Of a stretch of DNA of 64,000 nt, positions 10,480-23,192 are shown in pieces. The position numbers and the translations under genes were made by a program. The notes beneath the pieces were generated by a model. The model did not search any database, was not told the DNA's origin, and saw only the letters and a list, made by a program, of their open reading frames with translations. The stretch's first letter is position 1. Every line of letters starts with the position of its first letter. This DNA is from Sapria himalayana (taxonomy: Eukaryota; Streptophyta; Magnoliopsida; Malpighiales; Rafflesiaceae): the NCBI GenBank assembly GCA_029783825.1, contig JAREIK010002450.1:1736539-1800538 (forward strand). Direction: 5' to 3'.

Positions 10480-13110
10480 TACACCATACTTCTTGACCCT
10501 AAACACTCCAGCAAAATAAAGTGACTAAAAGAAAGAATAAAAATTTGATTGACATGACCCGAACACTCCTAATTGAAAAAAGTATCCCAAATATTTTCAA
10601 GGAGAGATGATTTTGATCAAAATCTACCTTATCAATCAAATTTACGTGTTTCATTCTAGATCCTACATCCTAAAAAAAGTTATTTAACTTATCTCTTAGA
10701 ATTTTTGGATCAGTTATTTTATTATTGATCACTCTGCTTGACAAAAAAACTAGAATCTATAGCTTTGAATTATATTTTTCTTAGATATTTTAATACCCAA
10801 AGAAAGTACAAGTTTTTCTCACTAAAAAATAGTAGAATTTTAGTGAGTACAATTATTACTTTTTTTTTACAATGACTCATTTTTTAAAGAGTCTAAGAGA
10901 GTATGAATCCAAATATTACATATGAATCTATTATCTTTTATCTCTTACATATAGTTATGCTAAACTACCAATTAAAAGAGAGAATTATTCATCAACCACA
11001 TCAAATCATATTGGTATTGAATATGATATCACTCCATAAAATCATCATATCTACCAATAAATTCAAATCATATTAAATCTAAAATTAATAAGAATCCTAT
11101 AATAAGAATCCTAAAATAAGAAAATCTCATTCAAACTCAAATGACATAATATTACAAAAAACTACACTTTTACAAATTAATATTGAGTCAGCAACTTGAA
11201 CATTTGACCACCCATGGCTTAGAGTATATATCAAGAGAAAGAGACATACTCAGACTGATTAGCTTACTAATAAGCCAAATAATCATACAATCAATTCCTC
11301 AGATTTTGATCTTTTGATTGTTCTTCAATAAAAATGACATAAGAATTGCACTAAACACTCAATTTCATAAAATTTATCACTCTCATCATGATGTTTTTCT
11401 GTTTCTTTTATTACTTAAATTGATAGTACTGGCATATCTAATTCTCCTTCTGAAATATTATCTAATTCAACATGATATTAGACCATAATAAATGAGATGC
11501 ATATTATTCACTCTAATAAAATATAAGAATTAGTACTATGACCTTCAAAAAGATTTGTTGTTGATTGCAATTGGTATTTACAGTGATGATAAATCCAAAT
11601 GAAAAGATAAATCATCTTAAAATAAGATTTGTAGTGAGGTGATACACTCAGATATTTGATGTATACTGTCAGGATATTTATTCTCTAATGGTCAAGAAGA
11701 CCTCACACATCAGTACGTATTCTTATTCTCTTGCATTATTTCCTAGATGAAAGATAAACAAGTTAGATACGAACAATTTATTTTTTCATAGTGACCTTGA
11801 GGAGAAAGAGTATATAGAGTAGTCACCAAGGTTTCAAGCAGTATAATCAGGTATGTAGATTTCATAAGACATTGTAGGGCATATAGCAGTAACCAATAAT
11901 TTGATCTATAAAATTTTTATAGATAGTTACCTTGTTTGGGTTACACATATGTATCTACACATATGTATGTAGATAGTTACCAGAATAAAGGTGTCAAACG
12001 GGCTGGGCCATTCTATTTTTTGGTGACTTTGTCGTGCCACCGTGCCATGCCAGGCAAGGCACAGCTTGAAAAGTACCGACCAGACTCATACCTGGGTCAT
12101 GCTGGGTTATGCTTGGACTTGTTGGGTCAAGGTCGGTTCATACCTAATTTTTCCAGCTAGATTAAAAAAAAGTAGCTGGATCCCTAGGCTGATTTACCAT
12201 GTCATCGGGCTAGGTACACGGGTCATGCTTGGCCCAGCACGGCACGACATGTGCCAAGGGTAGGCCAGACCCAGCCCACGTCATGATTTCAAACTATGCT
12301 ATGCCAAGCTAGGCACGGCTGAACCAAGTCGGGTAGCTCGAGCTATTTGACACCTCCATGACAATGATTTTCATAAGCAAGTAGAATATTCAAACATGAT
12401 TTTAGTAGAAATATCTTGTGAGACTCAGTATTTTTATAATATAAAAAAAACTTATTTTACGAGAAATATCAAATTAACAGAGAAGAGATATAGCCTTGAT
12501 ACTCTTAAGAGGTTAATCTTTTTGATGGCAGTTCTATATATGCTTCTATTAATTCAGATACTGACTTTATTTCTGATATGACGCATCCAGTTGACTATAT
12601 TACGTATAAAAAATCATAAAAAAAAATTAATTATCTAATTTTGATCAAATCAAATATAGCAAATGCAATTAATATAATCAATCATTTATTATCTTTTTTT
12701 TTTTTGCAAGTTCACCTTGTTACCGCTTTTTACATATTGAGATATATGAAGTAATCTCTATGACTTTGGATCTCATTTTGGGATTATGGACACTTACAAT
12801 TAAGCAAGTATTTAGATACGAGTTGAGCATCAACATACACTGAGAGATCTACAATAAAATTTTACACTTTTATTAAAGTCATATAGCACATAATCCAGTG
12901 TTTCACGAAATAAAGAATCATATCGAGGTGAATTGCTTATTTCTTAAGAAAAAGATTCAATACAAAATTATGACAACAACATATATTTAAACAGTAATGA
13001 TATTCAACAAATATCTTCACGAATACCTTAAAGAAGCCCTAGCTTACTTTTTTTCCTTCAATCTAGGTATTGTGAATTTGCATGCACTAGCTTAATGGAG
13101 ATATGGGGAT
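10480..13110 (+). pseudogene. Ty1/copia relic B, interrupted by a hAT-like element
   Basis: This decayed copia polyprotein belongs to the same family as relics A and C. At about 11780-11850 the frame reads HSDLEEKEYIE and SPRFQA, matching the RT segment HGDLEEEVYMEQPPGF. After the inserted element (11986-12358), VDYITYKK at about 12580 matches the end of RT. At about 12715-12750 a LRYMK motif fits the copia segment between RT and RNase H. From 12890, FHE-x-KNHIEVNC, then FNKYL and NLGIVNLHALA, match the closing RNase H region (FHERTKHIEVDCHF ... NKLGM-NIYAPA). The order of domains therefore supports one element with the short element inserted in pol. Many stops and frameshifts are present and the LTRs are not assigned. 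Confidence 0.6.
11986..12358. mobile_element. hAT-like GC-rich short element in copia relic B
   Basis: The ends are TAAAGGTGTCAAA and, inverted, TGGAGGTGTCAAA: 13-bp termini with two mismatches. The interior is GC-rich with subterminal GGGCTGG, GGCACG, CATGCC and GGGTCA words on both strands, as expected for transposase-binding subterminal repeats. It is 373 bp and has no coding capacity. The flanking 8-mers (TACCAGAA, TGACAATG) do not match, in keeping with old age. Confidence 0.65.
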
Positions 13111-13294
13111 ATTGAGATTTCTAGTTTTTCTTTTTTTTTTTAATACTTTGATGGAAGCGCTCAACTTGTTGGCTATCTCAAATAACATACAAATAATATG
13201 TTAGTTTGTAGAGTTTTGAATTCATTTTGTATTAATGTTTTAAAAAAACTTTATCAAAAAAAAATATTTTCGAATTTTTACAAATGATAAGAAA

Positions 13295-13505
13295 ATAACA
13301 TACAACATCACCATTTTCAATGATTTGACATATAATAAAATTATTGAAATTATTTATTTTATATATTTATTTATTTTTATTTCTTTTGTATTTAGTCTAC
13401 CAAATGTGATACAATAGGTTAATATGCATAGGATAACATTTTCTATTTTCATTAATAGATGAAAAGTGTTCAATGTTATGTGAGGACACTCCCTCCCATG
13501 TTTCG

Positions 13506-13541
<36 letters not shown>

Positions 13542-13790
13542 ACTTTTGCAAATTAATAAAAATAATAATAACATACAACATCAACATTTTCAATGATCTG
13601 ACATGTAATAAATTGTTGAAATTATTTATTTTTGAAATTTATTTTTGATATTTATTTTTTTATTTCTTTTGTATTTAGTTTACCACATGTGGTACAATAA
13701 GTGTAGAATTGCATTTTCTATTTTCATTAATATATAAAAAGTGATTTGTGTTGTGTGAGAGCACTCCCAACATGTTTCATCGTATATATA
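13295..13790. repeat. Tandem duplication, offset about 273 bp
   Basis: Copy 1 (about 13295-13507) and copy 2 (about 13568-13790) share AACATACAACATCA, ATTTTCAATGAT, TCTTTTGTATTTAGT, TTCTATTTTCATTAATA and CACTCCC followed by CATGTTTC. A CA microsatellite separates them. The position just after copia relic B makes a duplicated 3' flank or LTR piece possible, but no terminal TG/CA was found. Confidence 0.75.
13508..13539. repeat. (CA)n microsatellite
   Basis: About sixteen uninterrupted CA units lie at the junction between the two copies of the 273-bp duplication. Confidence 0.95.
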
Positions 13791-14599
13791 CTATACTCAC
13801 TCATTTTGATATGTTGGGATTTATATTTCTCTTTTCTCCCCATTTATTAGCATAATATTGGAGAGATTCTATGGTAACACACTATTATTGCCTAGTGACT
13901 GACTTCCATCAAAGCCATTGTTGACCACCATTAGCATCATCGAAGACTACCATTGATATTGTTATACTTGATATCGATAGAGATACAACTAGAGAGGACT
14001 TAAAGTATTAAATTATATTTTTCATTTTATATCACAAGTATATTAAAAATACACATATGTATTCTATTTTGTATTATATCACATCTATTTTTTGTATTTC
14101 AATTATATGAACAAATTGTACCTAGTGCATAAGGCTCTTGCTTAGTACAAATAAGATGTTAATATCTCAATAACATTATCTTTAAAATTCAAAGAGGTTT
14201 TATCTAATAAGTCTCAAACCCAAATTTCTACAACTTCTGAACAAAAGTATTTATCATCATGTCAAAACACACCTCAAACAAATGCATGACAGACATGGAC
14301 TTCTCAGGTGATATATATTAAATTGTTTTAATATTTTATTTTCACACAACCATATTTAACTTCAAAATTTTTATGAAATTTGGTGTGTTAGCATTTATAT
14401 AATTGCACAAATTTTAGATATATAATAAAATGATTAGAAAATTAATATTTTTTATAAAATTAATTCTTTATCATTTCAAATATATCATAAAATATTAAAA
14501 AACAATTTTATAAAAATATTAAAAAAATAACAATACATTAAAATATATATTAAAAAAATTCAATGCTTACTGAAAATGAGATTATATATTACGCTTTCT
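13791..14599. other. AT-rich spacer, no gene
   Basis: No coding or RNA feature is recognised. A patch at 13890-13990 has CACCATTAG and CCATTGATATTG words but no clear family. Confidence 0.5.
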
Positions 14600-15326
14600 A
14601 TGCCATCACACTCCAGAAAATAAGATGACTGAAAGGAAGAATATGCATCTCAGATATTTCAATTTGAAAGGAATATTCAAAAGCATTTTTTAGAAAAAAC
14701 AATTTTAACTACTAACTACCTCATTAATCAGTTATCATCTTTTATTTTTTTCTCAACATGTATCATTTCTAATCATATATATCCTAGAAAGAGATTACCA
14801 GATCTACCTCTCAAAGTTTATGAAAGTACTTTCTTTATCAATGATCTCTTCCAATGATAAAATAAGTTGGTATTCAGAGACTTAAGATGTTTTTTCATAA
14901 AATACTCTAATATCTAAAAAAAATACAAGTATTTTTTTATTATATGTTGATAGGGTTTTAACTTTTTAGTGAGCACTAACATTATATTTTTCGAGCTTAA
15001 GATAGTCTTTAGTGAGCATAGAAAAAATAAGTTTCTAGAAGATACATCTAGACTCGTTACATCCCCAACTAATATAGAGTAACCTGATATGTGAACTTGT
15101 TGGTTCATATTATGATGACCCTCCTATTGAGTTATCGTATGGATCAAGTACAGATCATATTGACTCTGAAAAGGGCAAGATTTCCTAAAAAATAATATTT
15201 CTCTCGAATCTGAATGACATAGTTACTCATGAGTCTATTCCAGTTCGAGTTCTTAATGAATTAGAGATTGAGACACTAAACCACCCAAGATTTAAGAATC
15301 AATACTAGTCTAGGATGATGGGATAT

Positions 15327-16457
15327 TAGAGATATCAACTGAGCCAAGTGACTCGGACATAACACAGGGAACAACACGATTTAGTCATGCCTAACATAGT
15401 ACAACCCAATTCAAAATCTTTCCTAGACCAGTCTTGTGCTTACCCGTGGCATAGCTCGGAACATTCCCGACCAAAGTTCCTAGCACGAGAAATGCATCAT
15501 GGCACAACCCGACATGATGGCTCACACAAGATAGTTTCAGCCAATTAGCCAAATAGGCTAGCCTAGAATGAACAAGGCTAATCTATAACAAATTAGGCTA
15601 GCATTGCCTAACCCAAGCTAGTCTAGATTGAACCCAAACTATCATAGAATGAACCAATATATATAGGTTAGGCCTAACCTAAATTGGCAGGATTTGGCAT
15701 GACCTAACATAACTCGGCATGACTTAACACAGCTCGACAAGACACAACACAACCCGAGTAAAAGGCATGCCAATCAATGGGTCGTTACGGGTTGCCCATT
15801 TTTAGAATCATGCCAACAAAACATGAATTACAGGTGTCAAATATGTCATGACGGGCCTACACGGGCAATTTTTTTTCAGGCCCATACAAGCCCTAATGCC
15901 TTGCCTGGCATGGCAGGTTCCCTAGAGGGCAGGCCCGACACAGCCCACCGCCCAAAGTCAGCCTAGTTTTGGGCTAATTCGTGTCAGGATTTGGGAATAC
16001 AGGCACTCCCCAAAACTGAGTGAGCGCTCCCAATGACCCACTTGGCTTATCGTGTTGTCTGTTGAGCATCATGCCATTGTCACGTGGTGGCATCATGTTG
16101 TGCGAGGTCCTGAATCTCAATGTGCTCCGTGTCGTGCCCACGTGCAAGGCACCTGTGTCATGCCTGGCACGACACATGGGCATAATTCCCTTGGCAATGT
16201 GGCACGACACGACACAAGTTGTGCCAAGAGTCCGCCCGACACAAGCCGGGGTATGGTCCTGGAACATACCGTGTCGGGCCAAGTACAGCTGAACTGGGCC
16301 AAGCACAGCTGAACTGGGCCAAGTTCTAGGCCACTCGGCCCATTTGACACTTCAAACACGACTCATATTAAAAACCATACAGTGTTGAGCACAACATAGT
16401 AGCCCAAACATGCATAAAAAAAATGGTCAACACGCCACAACTTAGTTGACACCTCTA
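15327..16457. mobile_element. Outer hAT-like element holding a second one
   Basis: The left end TAGAGATATCAACT and the inverted right end TAGAGGTGTCAACT agree at all but two positions. The interior is rich in GGCATGAC, CAACCCGA, CTAGCCTA and similar words. The flanking 8-mers TGGGATAT and AAGAACAT agree at four positions; three of the four differences are transitions, so the target duplication is weak. A second element of the same superfamily occupies 15829-16355. Outer element length without the insert is about 600 bp. Confidence 0.65.
15829..16355. mobile_element. Inner hAT-like GC-rich element
   Basis: The ends are TACAGGTGTCAAA and, inverted, TTGAAGTGTCAAA. Flanking 8-mers are ACATGAAT (15821-15828) and ACACGACT (16356-16363), six of eight identical, a plausible decayed hAT target duplication. 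The interior has many GGCCCGACAC, GGCACGACAC and AACTGGGCCAAG words, the last as a tandem pair near 16290-16325. It contains open frames on both strands only because it is GC-rich; none resembles a protein. Confidence 0.75.
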
Positions 16458-17240
16458 AAGAACATACATAGTATGTTAAAACTAAAGACAAATCTACTAA
16501 TGAGTTAGATAATCCTACAAGCAACCATCTAGTTCTCGAGGTTCATATTGATCTCCGAATGGGATAAAAAAATTATACAACACTCAATCTCACAAGTATT
16601 ATCGTATATATGTTCTTTCTTTTTTTTATTTTTTTTACAACTTTTTCTAACAATACTAGGATATTCATATTTTCTTTTGAAGTATTATCTCACCTAGAAT
16701 TATGTCAAACATGTTAAAAGAAATAAATATATTATACTCCAATAGGACTTATGAATATTTAATCATACTTAAATATTCATAAAATATATTTAATCATAAT
16801 TCTAGACAAAAAAATTTAAAAGATTCAAATATATTATTAATATGAAAATGATTTATTCTATGAAAAATATTATCTTGTTGTTGATAATTTATGTGCTTTA
16901 TACTTTTACATGAATTAAACTTTTAGATTGTACTTCAATAGATATTTTTATTAAATCAGATATTGATTTTATTTATAATATGATAACTCTAACTAATTCT
17001 ACTACTTATAAAGAATAGTAAGAAATATTAACTATATGACTATTACATTAGTAGATATAGTACATACTATCAATATATGACTTTGAACCTCATTTAACTA
17101 TTATGATTACTTGCAATTAACTGAGTATATAGATTCACGTTAACACCAAGTTGTACTATAATGATATCTATGAAAATATTATATATTTATCTTGAAGACA
17201 AATTAATCTTCTTAAAAAATAAAACATAATTATTTAAAGA

Positions 17241-18051
17241 TCTAATACAGTGATGAATATTATTTATGAGATATATTAAATTAAATATCTACATGAGGAG
17301 ATCAGACATTCACTTTTTTCTCTCGCTATTTTTTTTTTGTAACAGTCATGTAATAAAACATATAGTCTCAAACTCAATCGTTCACAAACAGACAAATCAC
17401 ATAATGATAGATTATTTCTTCACGGGAAGTATTACAATTTATAGTCATCCTTTTAAGTTTTTACTTTTTTATTATTGTGATTTCATTATTGAGCACCCAA
17501 CATTTTGGTTGTTTTATTGACTCCTTTTAAAAATGCATTGCTTATTAGTTTTTTCATTGAGATTATTCAACTTATTGTGTGTTTTGTATATATATAGCAT
17601 GAAGTTCAACAATTAATATATAAAAATGAAGAAATAATATATTTAATTAGAGAAGAAAAACATAATAGTTTACAAGTGTGAACAATAATAAAAATGATGG
17701 TTTTACAATTTTAAATAATAAGTGATGTAGTTAATTAAAATATATTATTATTATTATTATTATATTATGTTGTTTAGAGATTATTTTTTTTCAAATTTTA
17801 TTGTTACTCAACATTTTTATTTGATGAATAATTTTTATTTTGCTATTAATCTTATATTTTATCATTTTGCACTAGTAAGTTTGAAATATATTTGATATTT
17901 ATTTTATTAAAAATTAAATTAACATATATGTTTACCATTAATAAATAATTATTAAGTGGATTTTATTTAACATTATTAAATATGAATATATTTTATCCAC
18001 TTTTGAAAAACCTTGTGTAAAATAATGCCCCGAGAACATTTCAAACATCAC
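17241..18051. other. AT-rich spacer with an (ATT)n run
   Basis: There is no gene. An ATT microsatellite lies at about 17744-17764. The open frame at 17266-17520 is low-complexity Phe/Ile/Tyr-rich sequence and is not credible. Confidence 0.5.
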
Positions 18052-18786
18052 TAGGGATGCAATTCGGGTCAGGTCAATCCAAGTAACTAAAACCCAACTC
18101 AATAAAAAATTAGGTTAGGATTGGAAATTTTCAACCTAAACAAACTTTGGGTTGGGTTCGGGTTAACCCCCAACCAACCCAAACAACCCGAGTTGGACTT
18201 GTAGCTCTATATATAAGCATAACAACTTGAGCATATAAGTACTTGAGCAATGTAGGAAAGTATAATTTTATGGGTGGACATTTTTTCAAAGTGTTCTCAT
18301 CAATTCAATACAATACAATTGTAACTCATATCACTTACTTTATAAAATTAATTCTTGTTATGCTTATAAATATAAGATTTGAGACTTGGAAACCTAAATT
18401 AAAATATTCACAAAAAAAAAAGTATTATTATTAATTTCAAATTTTAATATAAATTTTATATAATAAAAATTTAAGGCATCACATTATGGAAAACATATTT
18501 AAAAATTAATAATTTATTTTATATATTTTCTTTAAAAGATTTTACTTATTTATTATATATTAATTTTTTTTTATATTTTTTATTGTCACAAAATTATGCA
18601 ACTTGATGCAACATGCCCCAACCCAACCCAAACACAACCTAATCTCAACCCATGTTTCACAATATTAAAACGAGTTGTGTTAAGGTTGAGGGTTTTCATA
18701 GATTCAGGTTCGGCTCCAATTCAACCCAAACACAATACAAATTCAATTCAAGATGGCCCTCAACCCAATGCAAAGTGCACAAGTTG
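18052..18786. mobile_element. Possible hAT-like element with GGGTTGGG/CCCAACCC arms
   Basis: The left arm begins TAGGGATGCAATTCGGG and continues with GGGTTGGGTTCGGG and CCCAACC words (18052-18195). The right arm (18595-18786) has ACCCAACCCAAACACAACC and ends CCCAATGCAAAGTGCACAA. The inverted arms surround an AT-rich core. This layout is known for plant hAT MITEs starting TAGGG-TGCAA. The right terminus is degenerate and no target duplication matches. Confidence 0.45.
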
Positions 18787-18918
18787 AAATAAGCTTAAAT
18801 ACCACCAAGGTTTGACACCTAAGTGTGCCTTGTGTGGTTCAAAAGTAGTAGTTAGGCATACATGTGACTAGGAGTTCCTTTTAAAATTAAGACAAATATT
18901 TGAAATTTATGTCAAAAT

Positions 18919-19191
18919 TTATATCGAAAAAGAAATATTTTTATTGAAACTGCTAATTCCAACATACTTTATCACAATCATAGAAGTAAATATTATAAAG
19001 TGTAGTTTTAATACCCAACTTACGGCTCTTCTAACAAAAATAAAAATATAACACATGATAAACTTTTTATTATTAATATCACCAATACTGTTTGCAACAT
19101 AACATCTGACAATAAAATCTGAATATCTATAACATAATATAACATTTGAGATATCTCTAATATATCTGAGAATACTCTTTATAGTACTCAA
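18919..19191 (-). pseudogene. Copia E RNase H fragment
   Basis: A 90-codon open stretch carries the copia RNase H landmarks in order: ILRYIRDIS (LRYLKGTS in the family), NSIGDINNKKFI (where D-AGD-D-RKST is usual), IFIFVRRAVSW (F-F-GGAVSW) and KLHFIIFTSMIVIKYV (KLQ-VALSTTEAEY). Several acidic residues expected in the RNase H centre are missing. It continues the element read from RT to its right and is not functional. Confidence 0.75.
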
Positions 19192-19534
19192 ATCTTTTCT
19201 ACCAGGATTTACTATAATTCAATTAATCACTCTCATTCTTGTACAATGTCTAATCTTGTATAAATCATAGCAAACTTTAAACTTCCCACTATTAATATAA
19301 CAATACTTGAGACATCACCCTTTTTTCTTCTTTTAAACTAAGAGATATGCTTGAGGATTACTTAAAATAAATAGAAAATATGATAGAAATTGACCTACTA
19401 CCATACATATTAAAGTATCACAATATCGTGTTAAAATAATTTCTTGAGAAAGTCAGATATTCTTGTTATTTTTGTATCGGTAAATCTATAATCTTAAAAT
19501 CTTGTTTGATAGTCCCAAATCTTACGTATCAAAT

Positions 19535-19777
19535 TCAATAATCAACTATCTTTAATTCTTGAATTTGATATTTATTAAGATCTGCTACCAATATATCATT
19601 AATATACAATAATAAATAAATAAATTTATTTTCATCCTTAAATCTCTTATAGTACGTACAATAATTTGAACTAGATATATTATCCTCAAGGCAAATAATA
19701 AAAAAATCATATCTCTTATACCAATATCTTGATGCTAATTTGAGATTATATATAAATTTGTTCAACTTACAAATCAA
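19535..19777 (-). pseudogene. Copia E reverse transcriptase fragment
   Basis: The 80-codon frame includes ICKLNKFIYNLKLASRYWY, matching VCKL-KSLYGLK-APR-WY of Ty1/copia RT, then IYLLLYINDILVA, the palm motif C. The family has Tyr-Val-Asp-Asp; here it is Tyr-Ile-Asn-Asp, so one of the two metal-binding aspartates is lost. This alone would abolish reverse transcription. Confidence 0.8.
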
Positions 19778-20399
19778 ATATTTCTTACCTATTTTAACAA
19801 AATCTTCTGGCTAGAGCATATAAATTTTTTCTTAGACTTTCCGTGAAAAAATATAGTTTAAATATCTAACTATTCAAAATATAGATCAAATATAATACAT
19901 AAAATCATCACTAGTCTGATAGTTATAAGACGAACCACCAGGAAAAAAAATCATTGAAGATGTCTTCTTTTTAAGCATTTCTTTTTACTACCAATGACTT
20001 TTCCTTCATTATTATCCTATTTCATCTTATATGATATTATTCTGTTTGATTATTATTATCCTATTTCATCTTGTAGACTCATTTATTTTCAATGACTTTT
20101 CCTTCATCTAGACATCTAGTAATTGTACTAATTTCTAAATATTATTTTTGTGTAAAATTTCTTCTTCATCTATTATTATCATCCACAGAGATTATTATGA
20201 ACTACTTATAATTTTATGAAATAATAATAATTTTCCCCATCTATTAGAAGATATAATGAAATATTGCTCTTCATAATATATTCCAAATGTCAAGCTGAGA
20301 GCCTTCTATCATGATTGGCCAACTAACTCCTGAAACCTCAGACTCGATTTATTCTTTTACCTTGTACCATGGTGCTTCTCGATTTATTTTTTCATGTCA

Positions 20400-21000
20400 G
20401 ATTATTTTTTACTTGTACATTTATATTCTCTAAAACTTCTTTTAACATATTATTTTTATTCATTCTTTGTAGTTAATTTTCTACAAAAATTATATATTTA
20501 TTGATAATTACATTGTGGGTAGTGAGACAATATTATTTTATTCATTCAGCATATCCTAAGAATATATACTTTTTAAATTTTGAATCAAACTTTATTCTTT
20601 CTTTAATGTTATACATTACATAAGTATGATATCTAAAAAAATTATAAAATAGAGTGATTTATTGATTTACCAGTTCATATCTCTATCGGTGTCTTTAAAT
20701 TAATTACAATTGATAATAATTGATATATCACAAAACATAATATTAGCTATTTCTGCCCAAAAAGAGTTTGATAATTTGATAGTCCTCAATATTAATCTCA
20801 TCTATTCTATAAAAATTCTATTCATCCATTCAGTATCACTATTTTTATTATAATATCTATGTAATTATGAACTATCATTTGATATCTTCTTACTTATAAA
20901 GAATAAAAAAGCATCATATATATATTCTTTTCTATTATCTATCCTAAAATACTTAATCTTTTTCTTTGATTCAAGTTCCATCCATTAAGGCTTTAAAAAC
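20400..21000 (-). pseudogene. Copia E integrase core relic
   Basis: In the minus-strand frame NRIFIE and LILRTIKLSNSFWAEI match the integrase segment around ERMNRTI-E-R-ML---L---FWAEA. KFKKYIFLGYAE matches K-KKCIFLGY, the family's motif near the integrase C-terminus. Stops and frameshifts break the domain. Position between gag and RT agrees with the copia order. Confidence 0.7.
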
Positions 21001-21926
21001 TAATAATATATTCAATTTTTTTTGATTGGATAGACTCAATATCTCCTTGATAAATTATCAATAAAAAATATAAAATAGTTTACTTCTCCTTAAGATATTT
21101 CTAATAATTCTCATATAACAGAATGAATCAAATCTAAAATACATTTACTCCTAACAATTGATCTAATGAACATCAAATTATGATATTTACTTACAATAAA
21201 ATGCACACAAAAAGGTAGATATATTAATTTTAGCCCTGAAAATAATTTTTTAATGGAAAAAAATCTTTAAACCTTATTCTAATATATGATCAAGTTTAAG
21301 ATATCACATCATTGTGAATTTTTTTTTGTTAACGGACACAATAAATACATCAATTTTTTATATTATTTTCCCTTTAAGCTTAAAAGAATTATCATGATCT
21401 TTTTATCTCATTTAATCATGCACATGTCTCTCATAATCTTTATAATATCAATCTCAACATTATTCTCATATTCAAGACTCTATTTATTCCATTGATAATT
21501 GATTTTTCTTTTAAGCTTTCACATGTCATACCTCTTGAATGATGCAAACCATACCATTAAATATTTTTATTTTGATAGTATTAATATCAATAATTTTCAG
21601 AACATAATTATCATCTATATATACAAAACCTAGATTGGTTTATATTTATGGAATTATTATCTTTGAGATGTCAAGTGTCATGAAGCTCTTGAGTTTAGTA
21701 ATTAGACATCATCACATTATTTTCTGTCTTCAACTATTATTATCACCTTGTTGTATAGGATATTATCATCACTATAGATACTTGTTATATTCCATTATGT
21801 ATTTGATGACTTATCATCATTATTTTTCTTATATAATAATCTTTTTTGAAACATTTTTTCTTATCATAATTATAACTTTTAATATTCTTTTTACATCTTG
21901 ATTTTAATCTACAATAATTCTAACTC

Positions 21927-22300
21927 TCATTGGAGACACGCTCTATTAATCTCCATCATATCACAACCAAAAATTTCTACATGTATGTTTGTATGTATGT
22001 CCTCTTCATTTTTACATCTACTTTCTTCTTCTAAGATAACAAATACAATATTATTGAAAACTAGATAATTCGTAAGGATATCATTCATCAGAATGATAAT
22101 GAGTTGCTCATACAAATCAGATAAACTTTAAAATAAAATCTTAGTAATTCAATTTCTTTTATGTTATTACCCAACATAAGTAAAAAAAAATAAAATATTC
22201 AATGTGTTAATATGATCAGATACCATAACAAATTTAATCATTCAAATAGTAAACAATCTCCTCTTTAAATAGATTTTATTGTAAAGTAATTTTAGCTCAT
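21927..22300 (-). pseudogene. Copia E gag (UBN2-type) relic
   Basis: The frame reads HINTLN, SLSDLYEQLIIILMND, then VFVILEEESRCKNEED. The pattern is that of the copia gag UBN2 domain: EH-N-FN, a Leu-Pro-x-x-Tyr-Glu segment, and VI--LL-EE-RRK before the zinc-knuckle region. The Pro of SLP is replaced. No zinc knuckle was recognised downstream. Confidence 0.65.
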
Positions 22301-22560
22301 ATAATCATATGAGATTATTCCAATTTTTGTTTGTCGTATTTTTTTCTACCACATTAGATAATGCTATATCAGCTAATACTAAATACATATCGACAATTAC
22401 ATTCTCATCCATCTCATTTCACTTATTTTCAAAAATCCTGACAAACTTTTTTTCAATTATATTTTAGTAATTATCATTTCTCAAAATTATTTTGATTTTT
22501 ATTTTCAATGTCAAAAAATTATTATTGTTAAATTTTTCGATTTAAAATTTAGTTACTATT

Positions 22561-23192
22561 TATTTCACTGTTACAGTGAATAGTACACAAAAATAGTAAT
22601 AACTATATGTGTTAATATATCAAAAAAAAATCCTAGGTAAGTAAAAGAATCACAATACCCTTTTAAAAATCAAACCTTGAAATCCGTATCACCCTTTTGA
22701 CAAAATTTTTATAAACATGCACTAATCATAAAAGTTATTATCCTAAACATCATCTCTAACAATATTATAAAAATAGAACTCATAGTAATAATTTTAAAAT
22801 ATAAAATTTAACCCTAAAATAATAAAATAAACAAAACAATAAATAGAATACATAATAAAAAAAATAAGATTGGAATAATTTACAAAGCATGAGAAATCTA
22901 ATTTTATGAAAGAAAAATTAATAATCTCAAAGGAATTTTCAATGTGAGCAAGGTGACATTTCACCTACCCACATATTTGATTTTGACATTGCATAATGTG
23001 ATACGTCCACAAGTTCACACAATTTCAACACATTTTTCATATCTTCATTTACATTTTTAGTAATTTATATTTTATTATATATTTTTTATTAAAATGTTGA
23101 TCCAAATACTTTTCTTTAGAATAATGTACTTTTCATATGTTTGAACTATGAAACTCTTTTCAAAGTATAAATGATTGTATATTAATAAGATA
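22561..23192. other. AT-rich spacer, possible 5' LTR of copia E
   Basis: No gene is seen. The 5' LTR of relic E should fall here, but there is no recognisable partner copy left of 18900 that would confirm it. Confidence 0.4.

Larger units (their letters stand above)
14600..17240 (+). pseudogene. Ty1/copia relic C, interrupted by nested hAT-like elements
   Basis: The order of alignable segments is the same as in relics A and B. The stretch from 14610 to about 14930 parallels 10490-10840 (CACTCCAG-AAATAA motif, GACTGAAAG, then a serine/asparagine-rich decayed frame). At about 16935-17010 the frame reads TSIDIFIKSDID and STTYKE, matching the end of copia RT (DTPMD-N-K and DPT-YRRL). Stops are frequent. 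The 15327-16457 insertion separates the integrase side from the RT side, so the copia element was here before the hAT-like elements. Confidence 0.5.
18900..22560 (-). mobile_element. Ty1/copia relic E
   Basis: This is a minus-strand copia element with domains in the expected order (gag, integrase, RT, RNase H) but no intact frame. The gag part lies right of 21927, integrase at about 20400-21000, RT at about 19535-19800 and RNase H at 18919-19191. LTRs could not be delimited. Its orientation is opposite to relics A-D, and its RT is a YLLLY-IND-ILVA type rather than the relic A-C type, so it is a different lineage. Confidence 0.7.

Noticed and set aside
13354..13539. Frame starting with repeated Cys-Val
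   Set aside because: The N-terminus is translated CA microsatellite and the rest is AT-rich repeat sequence.
15974..16359. Overlapping frames of 80-110 codons on both strands
   Set aside because: They are GC-rich interior of the inner hAT-like element; frames on both strands have equal length and no known domain.
18243..18434. 63-codon plus-strand frame
   Set aside because: It sits in the AT-rich core of the possible hAT-like element and ends in translated poly-A; no family match.
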